Source of the DNA: Actinomycetota bacterium
GTDB taxonomy: Bacteria > Actinomycetota > Actinomycetes > S36-B12
Direction of reading: 5' to 3'
NCBI GenBank assembly: GCA_029977425.1
Contig: JAPOKX010000004.1
Coordinates: 1 to 34,347, forward strand
DNA: 34,347 nt
Made by a program: the position numbers and the translations under genes. Under the pieces are notes generated by a model, which did not search any database, was not told the DNA's origin, and worked only from the letters and a program-made list of their open reading frames with translations. This document shows, in pieces, positions 9,726 through 18,913 of this stretch. The stretch's first letter is position 1. Every line of letters begins with the position of its first letter.

Positions 9726-10964
9726 ATGACTGAGCGGTCGTCTCGTCGTGGTTCGCTCGCCTCCCACACCGTGCTCGTCGCGGCGGCGCTCGGCATCGCG
9801 CAGGTGGCCGCCTACGCCGTCAGCGTGGTCGCGGCGCGCGCCCTCGGCCCGGATGGCTTCGGGATCCTCGCCGCCCTGCTCGGGATCCTCCTCATCGGCA
9901 GCGTCCTGGCGATGGGGATTCAGGCCGTCGCTGCCCGTCGTCTGGTCCAGGTCGATCCCGATCAGCGCGACGGCGCCGCGCGGAGCATGCTGCGCGACGG
10001 TCTCATCGGAGGCGGGGCAGTGGCCCTCGCCACGCTGGTGATCAGCCCGCTGCTCATCTGGCTGCTGCGCCTCGACGGCTGGGGTGCGCTCGTCCTCGCG
10101 GCAGCCGCCTTCGTGCCGATCACCTGGGCAGGCGCGCAGTACGGCGTGGCCCAGGGCCGGGAGTCCTATCGGAGGCTGGCCGCGGTCTACGCACTCGTGG
10201 GCCTCGGTCGCGGCATCGGCGGAGTCGTCGGTGCCCTCGCCACGGGCACCGTGCTCGGAACGATGGCAGGCCTCGCCCTGGGCACGGCCCTCGGCGCGAT
10301 CGCCGGCCGCATCACCGTGGCCCCTCTCGCCGCAGGCAGCCGGGAGCGACTCGAGGGATTCTTCAGCGAGTCAGCGCACGCGACGCACGCTCTCCTTGCG
10401 CTCTTCGTGCTCACCAATGTCGATGTGCTGCTCGCACGGGCCCTCCTTCCCGCCGAGGATGCCGGCGTCTACGGCGTGGGCGCGGTGATCGCCAAGGTCG
10501 CCTTCTGGCTCCCGCAGTTCGTGGGCGTGGTCGCCTTCCCGAGGTTTGCCGACGCGCGTCGAGGGCGGGCGACCGTGATCTCGCTCGTCGCCGTGGGCGC
10601 CATTGGCCTGCTGGTGGTGGCCGCCACCGCAGCACTCCCGGGCCTCGTCGTCTCCTTCGTCGGCGGAGCGGCGTACTCGTCGCTGGTGCCACTGGCCTGG
10701 CTCTTCGCCGCCATCGGCGCGACGTTCGCGCTTGCCCAGGCCCTCTTGCTCACGCGGCTGGCCATCGATGACCGGCGTGCCGTGGTCGCCGTCTGGGGCG
10801 CGGCGGCCCTGCTCGTCGCACTCGCCACCCTCGTCATGCCGCGCAGCGTCAGCGGACTGGCCACGAGTGCGCTCGTGGCCGGACTCGCGCTCGCCGCCGT
10901 CGGAGTCGCCGTCACCGCGCGCGAACTGCGCGGTGACGGCCCCCGTCCGAGCGCTACTCGGTGA
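9726..10964 (+). CDS. polysaccharide-type flippase (MOP superfamily, Wzx-like)
   Basis: MTERSSRRGSLASHTVLVAAALGIAQVAAYAVSVVAARALGPDGFGILAALLGILLIGSVLAMGIQAVAARRL; about 12 TMs with Wzx-like N-terminus. Confidence 0.82.
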   Translation: MTERSSRRGSLASHTVLVAAALGIAQVAAYAVSVVAARALGPDGFGILAALLGILLIGSVLAMGIQAVAARRLVQVDPDQRDGAARSMLRDGLIGGGAVALATLVISPLLIWLLRLDGWGALVLAAAAFVPITWAGAQYGVAQGRESYRRLAAVYALVGLGRGIGGVVGALATGTVLGTMAGLALGTALGAIAGRITVAPLAAGSRERLEGFFSESAHATHALLALFVLTNVDVLLARALLPAEDAGVYGVGAVIAKVAFWLPQFVGVVAFPRFADARRGRATVISLVAVGAIGLLVVAATAALPGLVVSFVGGAAYSSLVPLAWLFAAIGATFALAQALLLTRLAIDDRRAVVAVWGAAALLVALATLVMPRSVSGLATSALVAGLALAAVGVAVTARELRGDGPRPSATR

Positions 10965-12402
10965 CGACAGCCGCCCGGGCGGGCCACGCACCGGGCGTGA
11001 AGTTGGCGTTGTAGCCGCTGAGGGGTCCCATCGCCTGCTCGATGGCAGCCGGTCCGGGGTACACGCCGTTGCGCACCCAGTTGTCGAGCAGCTCGATCAC
11101 GGCGATGCGGGATTCCGGCGTGAAGTTGCAGTGGCCAGCGCCGTAGGGGGCGCCCGACTCCTGCGAGTATTCCGGTGGCGGGACCGTGTAGAGCTGCAGC
11201 AGGCCGCCGGTCACGTTGCCCTCGGCGACCTGTGCGTTGTAGCGATCCTTGAAGAACGTCTGGTTCTGGACGATGACGAGCGGGTCGGCCTTCGTGTGCA
11301 TCGTGATGGTAGGCACCTTCACCGCACCACTGGGATTGCCGCCTCGCTCGATAGCGGCAGCCATCGCCGTGGGGTTGGCCTCGACACGCGGGCCATTGTC
11401 GAGGATCGTCACGAAGCGATCCGCCGCCCCCTCGCCGCCGATGGCGTCGATGGCCTCGCGCTCGGCATCATCGAGGCGACTGGCGTAGTCGGACGCGACA
11501 TTGCCCACGACGCTTCCGCCGTACCGCGTATCGATCTCGTACCGGCCGACGGTGCCGTACGCCAGAGCGGTGAGAAGGGACTCGATGGTCCCCGACACCG
11601 TGCTCACGATGCTGGTGCCGTCGTAGGTGAAGGTCTGGCTCGGCGCATCGACCATCGCGGCGACGGTGAAGATCCGCGCGATGGCGTCCGTGTCCTGGTC
11701 TCGTGCACTCTCGATCAGTCGTGACGCCGCGCCCTCCCAGCTGGCGAGGGCGTCCTCATAGCTGTCGTAGCCCGCGATCTCCATCTCGGGGAACATCAGC
11801 TGCTGCACGCCGTAGGCAGTGTCGAGGGCGAGGCCGATATTGGGCTCGAGACCCGCCATCACGCCGCACAGCGGCGCCGCGCCGTCGACCCAGTCCGCCG
11901 TCTCGGCGACCGTCTGCGTGATGAGACCGCCGAGGGAATCGCCCCATACGTAGACGCGCTTGGGCGCCCCGATCTGCTCAGTGAAAAAGGCGTGGATCTC
12001 GTCCGCGGCGCGCACGCCGTCCTCCACCGCCCAGCCATTGCTGGCATACGACGACCCCGCCAGGGCGTAGCCCCGCTCCAACAGAGCCTCGCCGAGACCC
12101 TTGTCGCCGGAATCCCAGCCGGGGACGGGCACGGGTGTGGTGACGACCGGGTTGAAGTTCGGCGGGAAGGGCTCTGCGGGGCGATAGCCGTGCGAGTAGA
12201 TGAGCAGCGTGCCGTTCCACGACTCCGGCATGACGATCTCGTACGCCGCGCCGTTGATCTCGCCCGTGCATGCGACGGAATCACAGCCGGTGAACGGCAC
12301 GGCAGTGGATTGGTCGCGGGCCTCGGGCATGGCCACGGCCGAAGCGCAGCCGGCGAGGAGCAGGGTGGAAGCGGAGGCGAGGGCGAGGGCGAGTCGGCGC
12401 AT
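10954..12402 (-). CDS. secreted lipoprotein, alpha/beta-hydrolase-fold
   Basis: Lipobox MRRLALALASASTLLLAGC; SWNGTLLIYSHGY; nucleophile elbow YVWGDSLGGLITQTVAE; late His region GAGHCNFTPE. Confidence 0.85.
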   Translation of the reverse strand: MRRLALALASASTLLLAGCASAVAMPEARDQSTAVPFTGCDSVACTGEINGAAYEIVMPESWNGTLLIYSHGYRPAEPFPPNFNPVVTTPVPVPGWDSGDKGLGEALLERGYALAGSSYASNGWAVEDGVRAADEIHAFFTEQIGAPKRVYVWGDSLGGLITQTVAETADWVDGAAPLCGVMAGLEPNIGLALDTAYGVQQLMFPEMEIAGYDSYEDALASWEGAASRLIESARDQDTDAIARIFTVAAMVDAPSQTFTYDGTSIVSTVSGTIESLLTALAYGTVGRYEIDTRYGGSVVGNVASDYASRLDDAEREAIDAIGGEGAADRFVTILDNGPRVEANPTAMAAAIERGGNPSGAVKVPTITMHTKADPLVIVQNQTFFKDRYNAQVAEGNVTGGLLQLYTVPPPEYSQESGAPYGAGHCNFTPESRIAVIELLDNWVRNGVYPGPAAIEQAMGPLSGYNANFTPGAWPARAAVVTE

Positions 12403-12467
12403 GCCGGCAGTGTGCCACGGGCACCGGCGCGCCGGGGGCGATTGACGTCGGGGCTCAGGGCGCCGGG

Positions 12468-15108
12468 CTAGTGTCCCGCGGCTTCCCAGTTCGGACCCTC
12501 GCCGACGGACACGTCGAGGGGGACGCGCAGCTCGACCGCACCGGCCATGGCAGCCACGACGAGATCGCGCACCTCGGCGGACTCCCCCGGCGCCACCTCG
12601 AGCACGAGTTCGTCATGCACTTGGAGGAGCAGCCGCGATCCCAGGCCGCGCTCTCCGATCAGTCGATCGACCTCGAGCATCGCGACCTTGATGATGTCGG
12701 CGGCCGATCCTTGGATGGGCGCGTTGAGGGCCATGCGCTCGGCCATCTCGCGTCGCTGGCGGTTGTCGCTCGCGAGATCGGGAAGGTAGCGGCGGCGTCC
12801 CAGAAGCGTCTCGGTGAAGCCCCGTTGACGCGCCTCGTCGACGACTCCGCGCAGGTAGTCCTGCACGCCCCCGAAGCGCGCGAAGTAGTCGTCGCGGAGC
12901 ACGCGCGCCTCATCGGGCTCGATGCCGAGCTGCTGCGCCAGGCCGAAGGCCGACAGTCCGTACGCCAGGCCGTAGGACATGGCCTTGATGCGCCGGCGCA
13001 TCTCGGCGTCGACGTCGCCCGGGGCCACGCCGAAGACGCGAGCCGCCACCGTGGTGTGCAGGTCCTCTCCCTCCGCAAACGCGTCGATGAGGCCCTCGTC
13101 CTCGGAGAGGTGCGCCATGATCCGCATCTCGATCTGGCTGTAGTCCGCAGTGAGCAGCGACGAGTAGCCCTCGCCCACGACGAAGCACTCGCGAATACGC
13201 CGCCCCGCCTCCGTGCGAATGGGGATGTTCTGAAGGTTGGGCTCCGTGCTCGACAGGCGGCCTGTCGCGGCAACCGTCTGCTGGAAGGTCGTGTGGATGC
13301 GACCGTCGCGCTCCGCCAGGGGAATGAGCCCATCCACGGTCTGTCGCAGCCTGCTCCAGTCGCGCCAGCAGGTGCTCGAGGAACGGGTGCGCGGTCTTGT
13401 CGAACAGGGACTGCAGCGCGTCGGCGTCCGTCGTATAGCCGGTCTTGATGCGCTTCGTCTTCGGCAGGCCCCGCTCGCCGAAGAGGATCTCCTGCAACTG
13501 CTTCGGCGAGCCGAGGTTGAAGGGCCGCCCGACGATGGCATGCGCCTCCGACTCCGCAGAGCGCGCATGGTCGCCGAATTCCGCGGAGAGCGCTCGAAGG
13601 CCATCGACGTCCACGGCGATGCCCGTGCGTTCCATCTCGGCCAGCACGCGCTCGAGCGGGAGCTCCACATCGGCGAGCAGGCTCCCGGCGCCGCGGGCCT
13701 CAACCTGGGCGTCGAGCACCGCGGCCAGTTCGCCGATCGCCGAGGCCTCGGCAGCGAGATCGTCGTGGCCGCCGTCCAAGGCGAGCTGACCGTCGCCGCC
13801 GGGGGCGATGGCTCGACCCAGGTAGCGCTCGCACAGGCCTGCGAGGTCTCCTGCGCGCTGGCCGGGCTGCACCAGGTACGCCGACAGCGCCGTATCCGAG
13901 ACAACGCCCTGCAAGTCCATCCCGAGTGACCACAGGGCCAGCAGCGGTCCCTTCGCATCGTGGAGGACCTTGGCGCGCTCGACGTCGGCCAACCACGCCT
14001 CCAGCGCCACACGATCAGACTCCGCGACCTCTGTCCACGGGCCCGTCACCACGGCCGTGCCGTCCGTCGCGGCGAGCGCCAGGGCCTCGAGCGTCCCCGT
14101 GCCCGAGCCCCAGGTGCCACGGACAGCCACGGCGATAGGGCCCGAGGCCGAGTCGAGCCACGTCGTCCATCCGCCCGCGGCGAGTGCTTCTACGTCGACT
14201 TGCGGAGCCTCGGCAACGGCGGCTGCCTCCGTGGGCAGCGACTCGAAGAGCCGATCGCGCAGCACCCGGAACTGGAGTGCGTCGAAGACCTCGTGCACGG
14301 CCTCGGGAGTGGGATCACGGCGCTGAAGCTCGTCCAGGTCCACGTTGATGGGTACGTCGCGGACGAGTTCCGTGAGCTGTCGATTGACCAGCACCTGGGG
14401 CAGGGCCTCGCGCAGGGCATCGCCCGTCTTGCCGCGGATCTCCGCCACATGGTCGACAAGGCCGTTGAGGGAGCCGTACTCGGTGATCCACTTGGTGGCC
14501 GTCTTCTCACCCACACCCGGGATGCCCGGCAGATTGTCGCTGGGGTCGCCCCTGAGAGCAGCGAAGTCCGGGTACTGGGAGGGCGTGAGTCCGTACTTCT
14601 CCTGGACCGCATCGGGCGTCATGCGCGCGAGGTCGGAGACGCCCTTGCGTGGGTAGAGCACCGTCGTGGAGGGAGTCACGAGCTGGAAGGTGTCGCGGTC
14701 GCCGGTGATGATCGCCGTCTCCATGCCCGCGGACTCCGCCTGCGTGGCCAGCGTGGCGATGAGGTCGTCAGCCTCGTATCCGTCGCGCTCGAGGTAGCGG
14801 ACCCCCATGGCGGTGAGGACGTCGCGGATGAGATCCACCTGCCCGCGGAACTCCTCAGGGGTCTTCGCTCGCGTCGCCTTGTAGCCCTCGAACGCCTCAC
14901 TCCGGAAGGTGGCTCGCGAGACGTCGAATGCGACAGCGACATGCGTGGGATCCAGGTCGCGCAACGCGTTGATGAGCATGGAGGTGAATCCGTAGACGGC
15001 ATTCGTCGGCTGTCCCGACACGGTGGAGAAGTTCTCGACTGGCAGGGCATAGAAGGCCCTGTACGCAAGGGAATGCCCGTCCAGGAGGAGAAGCCGTCCC
15101 GTCGTCAC
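12468..15108 (-). pseudogene. polA: DNA polymerase I, reading frame interrupted near 13363-13367 (frameshift or assembly error)
   Basis: N-terminal frame (12910..15108): MTTGRLLLLDGHSLAYRAFYALPVENFST... through TTDADALQSLFDKTAHPFLEHLLA. C-terminal frame (12468..14012): RDWSRLRQTVDGLIPLAERDGRIHTTFQQTVAATGRLSSTEPNLQNIPIRTEAGRRIRECFVVGEGYSSLLTADYSQIEMRIMAHLSEDEG.... The two join into a full PolA of about 880 aa. Confidence 0.93.
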
Positions 15109-15179
15109 TCGCCGATCCTAGGCAGGAGCTCCGGGCCCTCGCGGGCGCGCCCGGTCACCTCGGGTGCCAGGCTGGTCCC

Positions 15180-15623
15180 ATGGCCGAATCCTCAACGCAC
15201 CCGGACAGTGCCCCCTCGCCGGACGCCGTACGCGACCACATCGCGGCCGCCGACCGCGGCGGACTCGGGGAACGCATGGGCATGGAGTGGCTCGAGACCA
15301 CGCCGCAACGCGTGGTGGCACGCATCCCCGTCGAGGGCAACACTCAGCCGTTCGGCCTTCTCCACGGCGGCGCCAGCGCTGTGCTCGCCGAGAGTGCCGG
15401 TTCCGTCCTCGCCAACCTCAATGCCGGACCCGGACGCTTCGCGGTGGGCATCGAGCTGTCCTGCACCCACCATCGATCCGCCCGGGAAGGCTGGGTCACC
15501 GCGGTCGCGACCCCCCTCTCGCTGGGCCGCACGCTGGTGACCTCCCAGGTGATCGTCAGCGACGACACCGGGCGCCCCATCTGCTCGGCCCGTCTCACCT
15601 GCTTCCTGCGCGACGCCACCTAG
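15180..15623 (+). CDS. PaaI-type hotdog-fold thioesterase
   Basis: 147 aa; GMEWLETTPQRVVARIPVEGNTQPFGLLHGGASAVLAESAGS, typical PaaI/YbdB-like hotdog motif. Confidence 0.88.
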   Translation: MAESSTHPDSAPSPDAVRDHIAAADRGGLGERMGMEWLETTPQRVVARIPVEGNTQPFGLLHGGASAVLAESAGSVLANLNAGPGRFAVGIELSCTHHRSAREGWVTAVATPLSLGRTLVTSQVIVSDDTGRPICSARLTCFLRDAT

Positions 15624-15746
15624 GCGCCGCTTCGGATCACGGGTTCATCCCGAATCCCCCAATGGGCTTCCCTTGAAGTACCTGCCGACTATGCTCACGA
15701 ACGCCGCTGGGGCCCGGTCGGGGCCCCGCATACGTCGGGAGGCCGA

Positions 15747-17039
15747 GTGCATCGGGGAATTGCCCGTCTCGTCCTGGTCTTGGTGGGGTTCTTCGCGGCC
15801 GTCCTCATGGGCTTCGGGCCCGCTCAGGCGGAAGGGCCCTCGATCACCGCAATCGTGACCGGCGCCGACAAAGCGCCCATATCCGGCGTAACGGTCAATG
15901 TTGCCGGGCCGGACGGCTTCACGGGGTCCGGTGAGACCAATGCCGAGGGCCAGGCCACGATTGAGGTCCCCGCGGGCGGCAAGTACACCGCGACCGTCGA
16001 CGTGGCCACCCTGCCGGTGGGCGTAGAGGTGAAGAGCGGCCCCGAGCGCACCATCAACGTCCTTCAGGGTGACAAGAAGGCCCTCTTCCCCGTCGTCCCT
16101 GCGGGCGAGGGCGGGGACTCAGGTGGGGGCGGAGGTGGCATCTTCTCGGATATCACCGTCGACCGAGTGCTTCAGCTCATCCTGGACGGCATCATCCTCT
16201 CCTTGATCATCGCGCTGGGCGCCCTGGGACTCAGCCTGATCTTCGGCACTACCGGCCTGAGCAACTTCGCCCACGGCGAACTCCTGACGCTGGGCGCCTT
16301 CACCGTCCTGGTCCTCAACACCACACTCGGCCTCAACCTCATCATCGCCGCGCCCATCGGCATCGTCATCAGCGCGGCCCTGTGGGGCTGGGGACAGAAC
16401 CAGATCCTCTGGAAGCCGCTGCGCAGGCGCGGCACGGGCTTGATCGCCGCGATGATCGTGAGCATTGGCCTCGCCATCGCCTTGCGCTACACGATCCTCT
16501 TCTTCTTCGGCGGCTCTCCCGAGAGCTACGCGCAGTTCGCGGGCCAGCCCGGTATCGACCTCGGCCCGGTCTTCGTGACCCCGAAGGCGATCATCCTGTC
16601 GATCATCGCGGTCATCTTCCTCGTCGCGGCCGTCGCCTGGCTGAAGGGCTCGCGACTCGGCAAGGCCACGCGCGCGGTCTCGGACAATCCTGCGCTCGCT
16701 TCCGCTTCCGGCGTCAACGTCGAGCGCGTCATCTCCGTCGTCTGGGTGCTCGGCGCCCTTCTCGCGGCCTACGGTGGTGTCTTCCTCGGAATGACCCAGA
16801 ACGTCGTCTGGACCATGGGGCAGTTCCTTCTCCTCACGATGTTCGCGGCGGTCGTCCTCGGCGGACTGGGCACGATCAGCGGCGCGATCGTCGGATCGTT
16901 CGTCGTAGGCATTACGGTCCAGCTGAGCACGCTCATCGTGCCCCCCGAACTCAAGACGGCTTCTGCGCTGCTCCTCATGATCGTCCTGCTGCTGATACGA
17001 CCGCAAGGACTGCTCGGTCGACCGGAGAGGGTGGGCTGA
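15747..17039 (+). CDS. livH: branched-chain amino-acid ABC transporter permease LivH with N-terminal signal peptide and extracellular CarboxypepD_reg/Ig-like domain
   Basis: GTG start preceded by GGGAGG; signal-like MHRGIARLVLVLVGFFAAVLMGFGPAQA, small beta-rich domain, GEGGDSGGGGGGIF linker, then ILSLIIALGALGLSLIFGTTGLSNFAHGELLTLGAF (LivH). Confidence 0.9.
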   Translation: MHRGIARLVLVLVGFFAAVLMGFGPAQAEGPSITAIVTGADKAPISGVTVNVAGPDGFTGSGETNAEGQATIEVPAGGKYTATVDVATLPVGVEVKSGPERTINVLQGDKKALFPVVPAGEGGDSGGGGGGIFSDITVDRVLQLILDGIILSLIIALGALGLSLIFGTTGLSNFAHGELLTLGAFTVLVLNTTLGLNLIIAAPIGIVISAALWGWGQNQILWKPLRRRGTGLIAAMIVSIGLAIALRYTILFFFGGSPESYAQFAGQPGIDLGPVFVTPKAIILSIIAVIFLVAAVAWLKGSRLGKATRAVSDNPALASASGVNVERVISVVWVLGALLAAYGGVFLGMTQNVVWTMGQFLLLTMFAAVVLGGLGTISGAIVGSFVVGITVQLSTLIVPPELKTASALLLMIVLLLIRPQGLLGRPERVG

Positions 17040-17040
17040 C

Positions 17041-18039
17041 ATGGATATGGGTTTCGTCCTCACACAGGCCATCTCGCAGGCGATCGGCGTCACGGCGATC
17101 ATCTACCTGCTGGCCACCATGGGCCTCAACATCCAGTTCGGATACACCGGCCTGCTCAATTTCGGCCAGATCGCCTTCGTGGCCGTTGGCTCCTACGCCA
17201 TCGGCGTCTTCATGGTCCAGTGGCAGGGAAGTGCTTTCGTCCCCAATCTCTGGGTCGCGATTCTCTACGCCATCCTGCTGTCGGTAGTCCTCGCACTCAT
17301 CCTCGGCGTACCCACCCTGCGATTGCGGGCGGACTACCTGGCCATCGTGACCATCGCCGCCGGCGAGATCATCCGGCTCCTCTTCAAGTCCACCGATGCC
17401 CTCGGCGGCGCGCAGGGCATCAACGGCAAGATGGGCGAGGAGTTCTACGCCATCAACCCGTTCCCGGAGCAGGACCGCTTCGACTTCGGGCCGCTCAGCT
17501 ACACCCGCAACGACGCGTGGGTCGTGACGGTCGGCTGGATCGTCATCGTCCTGCTCCTGCTGCTCACCTGGGCGCTCATGCGCAGCCCCTGGGGTCGCGT
17601 CCTCAAGGGAATCCGCGAGGACGAGGATGCCGTGCGCTCGCTCGGCAAGAGCACCTATCTCCGCAAGATGCAGGCCCTCATCCTGGGCGGCATCTTCGGC
17701 ACCCTGGGTGGCGTCTTCTGGGCGGTCGCCAAGCAGTCGGTTCAGCCTGACTCCTTCGTGCCCGCCTTCACGTTCTTCTGCTACACGATCCTCATCCTCG
17801 GCGGTGCAGCACGGGTGATGGGACCCGTGGTCGGAGCCATCATCTTCTGGTTCCTGCTCGTCTTCATCGAGCAGTTCCTCCTGCTCCTCATCAGCAATGG
17901 GACGATCACGTTCCTCGAGCCCACGCAGGTCGGCCCCATCCGATTCATCCTCGTCGGCCTGGGACTCATGCTGCTGATGATCTTCCGTCCTCAGGGAATC
18001 CTCGGAGACAAGAAGGAGATTGCCCTCGATGCCCGGTGA
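17041..18039 (+). CDS. livM: branched-chain amino-acid ABC transporter permease LivM
   Basis: MGLNIQFGYTGLLNFGQIAFVAVGSYAIGVFMVQW... LRADYLAIVTIAAGEIIRLLFKSTDALGGAQGI. Confidence 0.93.
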   Translation: MDMGFVLTQAISQAIGVTAIIYLLATMGLNIQFGYTGLLNFGQIAFVAVGSYAIGVFMVQWQGSAFVPNLWVAILYAILLSVVLALILGVPTLRLRADYLAIVTIAAGEIIRLLFKSTDALGGAQGINGKMGEEFYAINPFPEQDRFDFGPLSYTRNDAWVVTVGWIVIVLLLLLTWALMRSPWGRVLKGIREDEDAVRSLGKSTYLRKMQALILGGIFGTLGGVFWAVAKQSVQPDSFVPAFTFFCYTILILGGAARVMGPVVGAIIFWFLLVFIEQFLLLLISNGTITFLEPTQVGPIRFILVGLGLMLLMIFRPQGILGDKKEIALDAR

Positions 18040-18913
18040 GATCTCGGCCGCGGCCGTCTCCGCGCTCGCAACCGTCGCTCCCGAACCGGGAGCGCCGAAG
18101 CCCGAGCCCCTGCTCGTGGCCGATGGGGTCAATCGACACTTCGGCGGCCTCGTCGCCGTGGATGTCGCGCACGTCGAGATCCAGAAGGGTGCGATCACGG
18201 CGCTCATCGGCCCCAATGGCGCAGGCAAGTCGACGTTCTTCAATGTCCTGAGCGGCTTCGACAAGGCCGACGGGGGCACCTGGACCTTCGCCGGGAACAC
18301 GATCACCAACACTCCCCCGCACCGCCTGGCGCGCAAGGGGATGGTCCGTACGTTCCAGCTCACCAAGAGCCTGTCCCGCCTCACGGTGATGGACAACATG
18401 CTCCTCGGCGCCGGAGGCCAGACGGGCGAGAGCATGGTGGCATCGGTCTTCCCCTTCACCTGGAAATCGCAGGAGAAGAAGAACAAGGAGCGCGCCACGG
18501 TGCTGCTCGAGCGCTTCAACCTCGCAGCGAAGGCGGACGACTTCGCCGGGTCGCTCTCCGGCGGCCAGCGCAAGCTCCTGGAGATGGCGCGCGCGCTCAT
18601 GCTCGAGCCCGAGCTGGTGATGCTCGACGAGCCGATGGCCGGAGTCAACCCCGCCCTCAAGCAGAGCCTCCTCGATCACATCCGGGACATCCGCGAGGAA
18701 GGCACCACGGTGGTGTTCGTCGAGCACGACATGGACATGGTCCGGGACGTGAGCGACTGGGTGGTGGTCATGGCCCAGGGCAAGATCATCGCCGAGGGCC
18801 GCCCCGACACCGTCATGCGCGACCAGCGCGTCATCGACGCCTACCTGGGCGCCCACCACGACCAGCAGCTCACCTCAAGCGGAGAGTCGCTCACGGAGGG
18901 GACGTCATCATGA
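18029..18913 (+). CDS. livG: branched-chain amino-acid ABC transporter ATP-binding protein LivG
   Basis: Walker A GPNGAGKST, SLSGGQRKLLEMARAL, Walker B LVMLDEPMAGVNP. ATG at 18029 has AGAAGGAG upstream; overlaps livM end. Confidence 0.94.
   Translation: MPGEISAAAVSALATVAPEPGAPKPEPLLVADGVNRHFGGLVAVDVAHVEIQKGAITALIGPNGAGKSTFFNVLSGFDKADGGTWTFAGNTITNTPPHRLARKGMVRTFQLTKSLSRLTVMDNMLLGAGGQTGESMVASVFPFTWKSQEKKNKERATVLLERFNLAAKADDFAGSLSGGQRKLLEMARALMLEPELVMLDEPMAGVNPALKQSLLDHIRDIREEGTTVVFVEHDMDMVRDVSDWVVVMAQGKIIAEGRPDTVMRDQRVIDAYLGAHHDQQLTSSGESLTEGTSS

Noticed and set aside
13960-15540. 526-aa plus-strand ORF
   Set aside because: Antisense to polA and out of frame with the thioesterase; no recognisable protein features.
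15672-15694. TTGAAG...TATGCT as a sigma70 promoter for livH
   Set aside because: Spacer is only about 11 nt, incompatible with a standard -35/-10 pair; -10 alone is not enough evidence.
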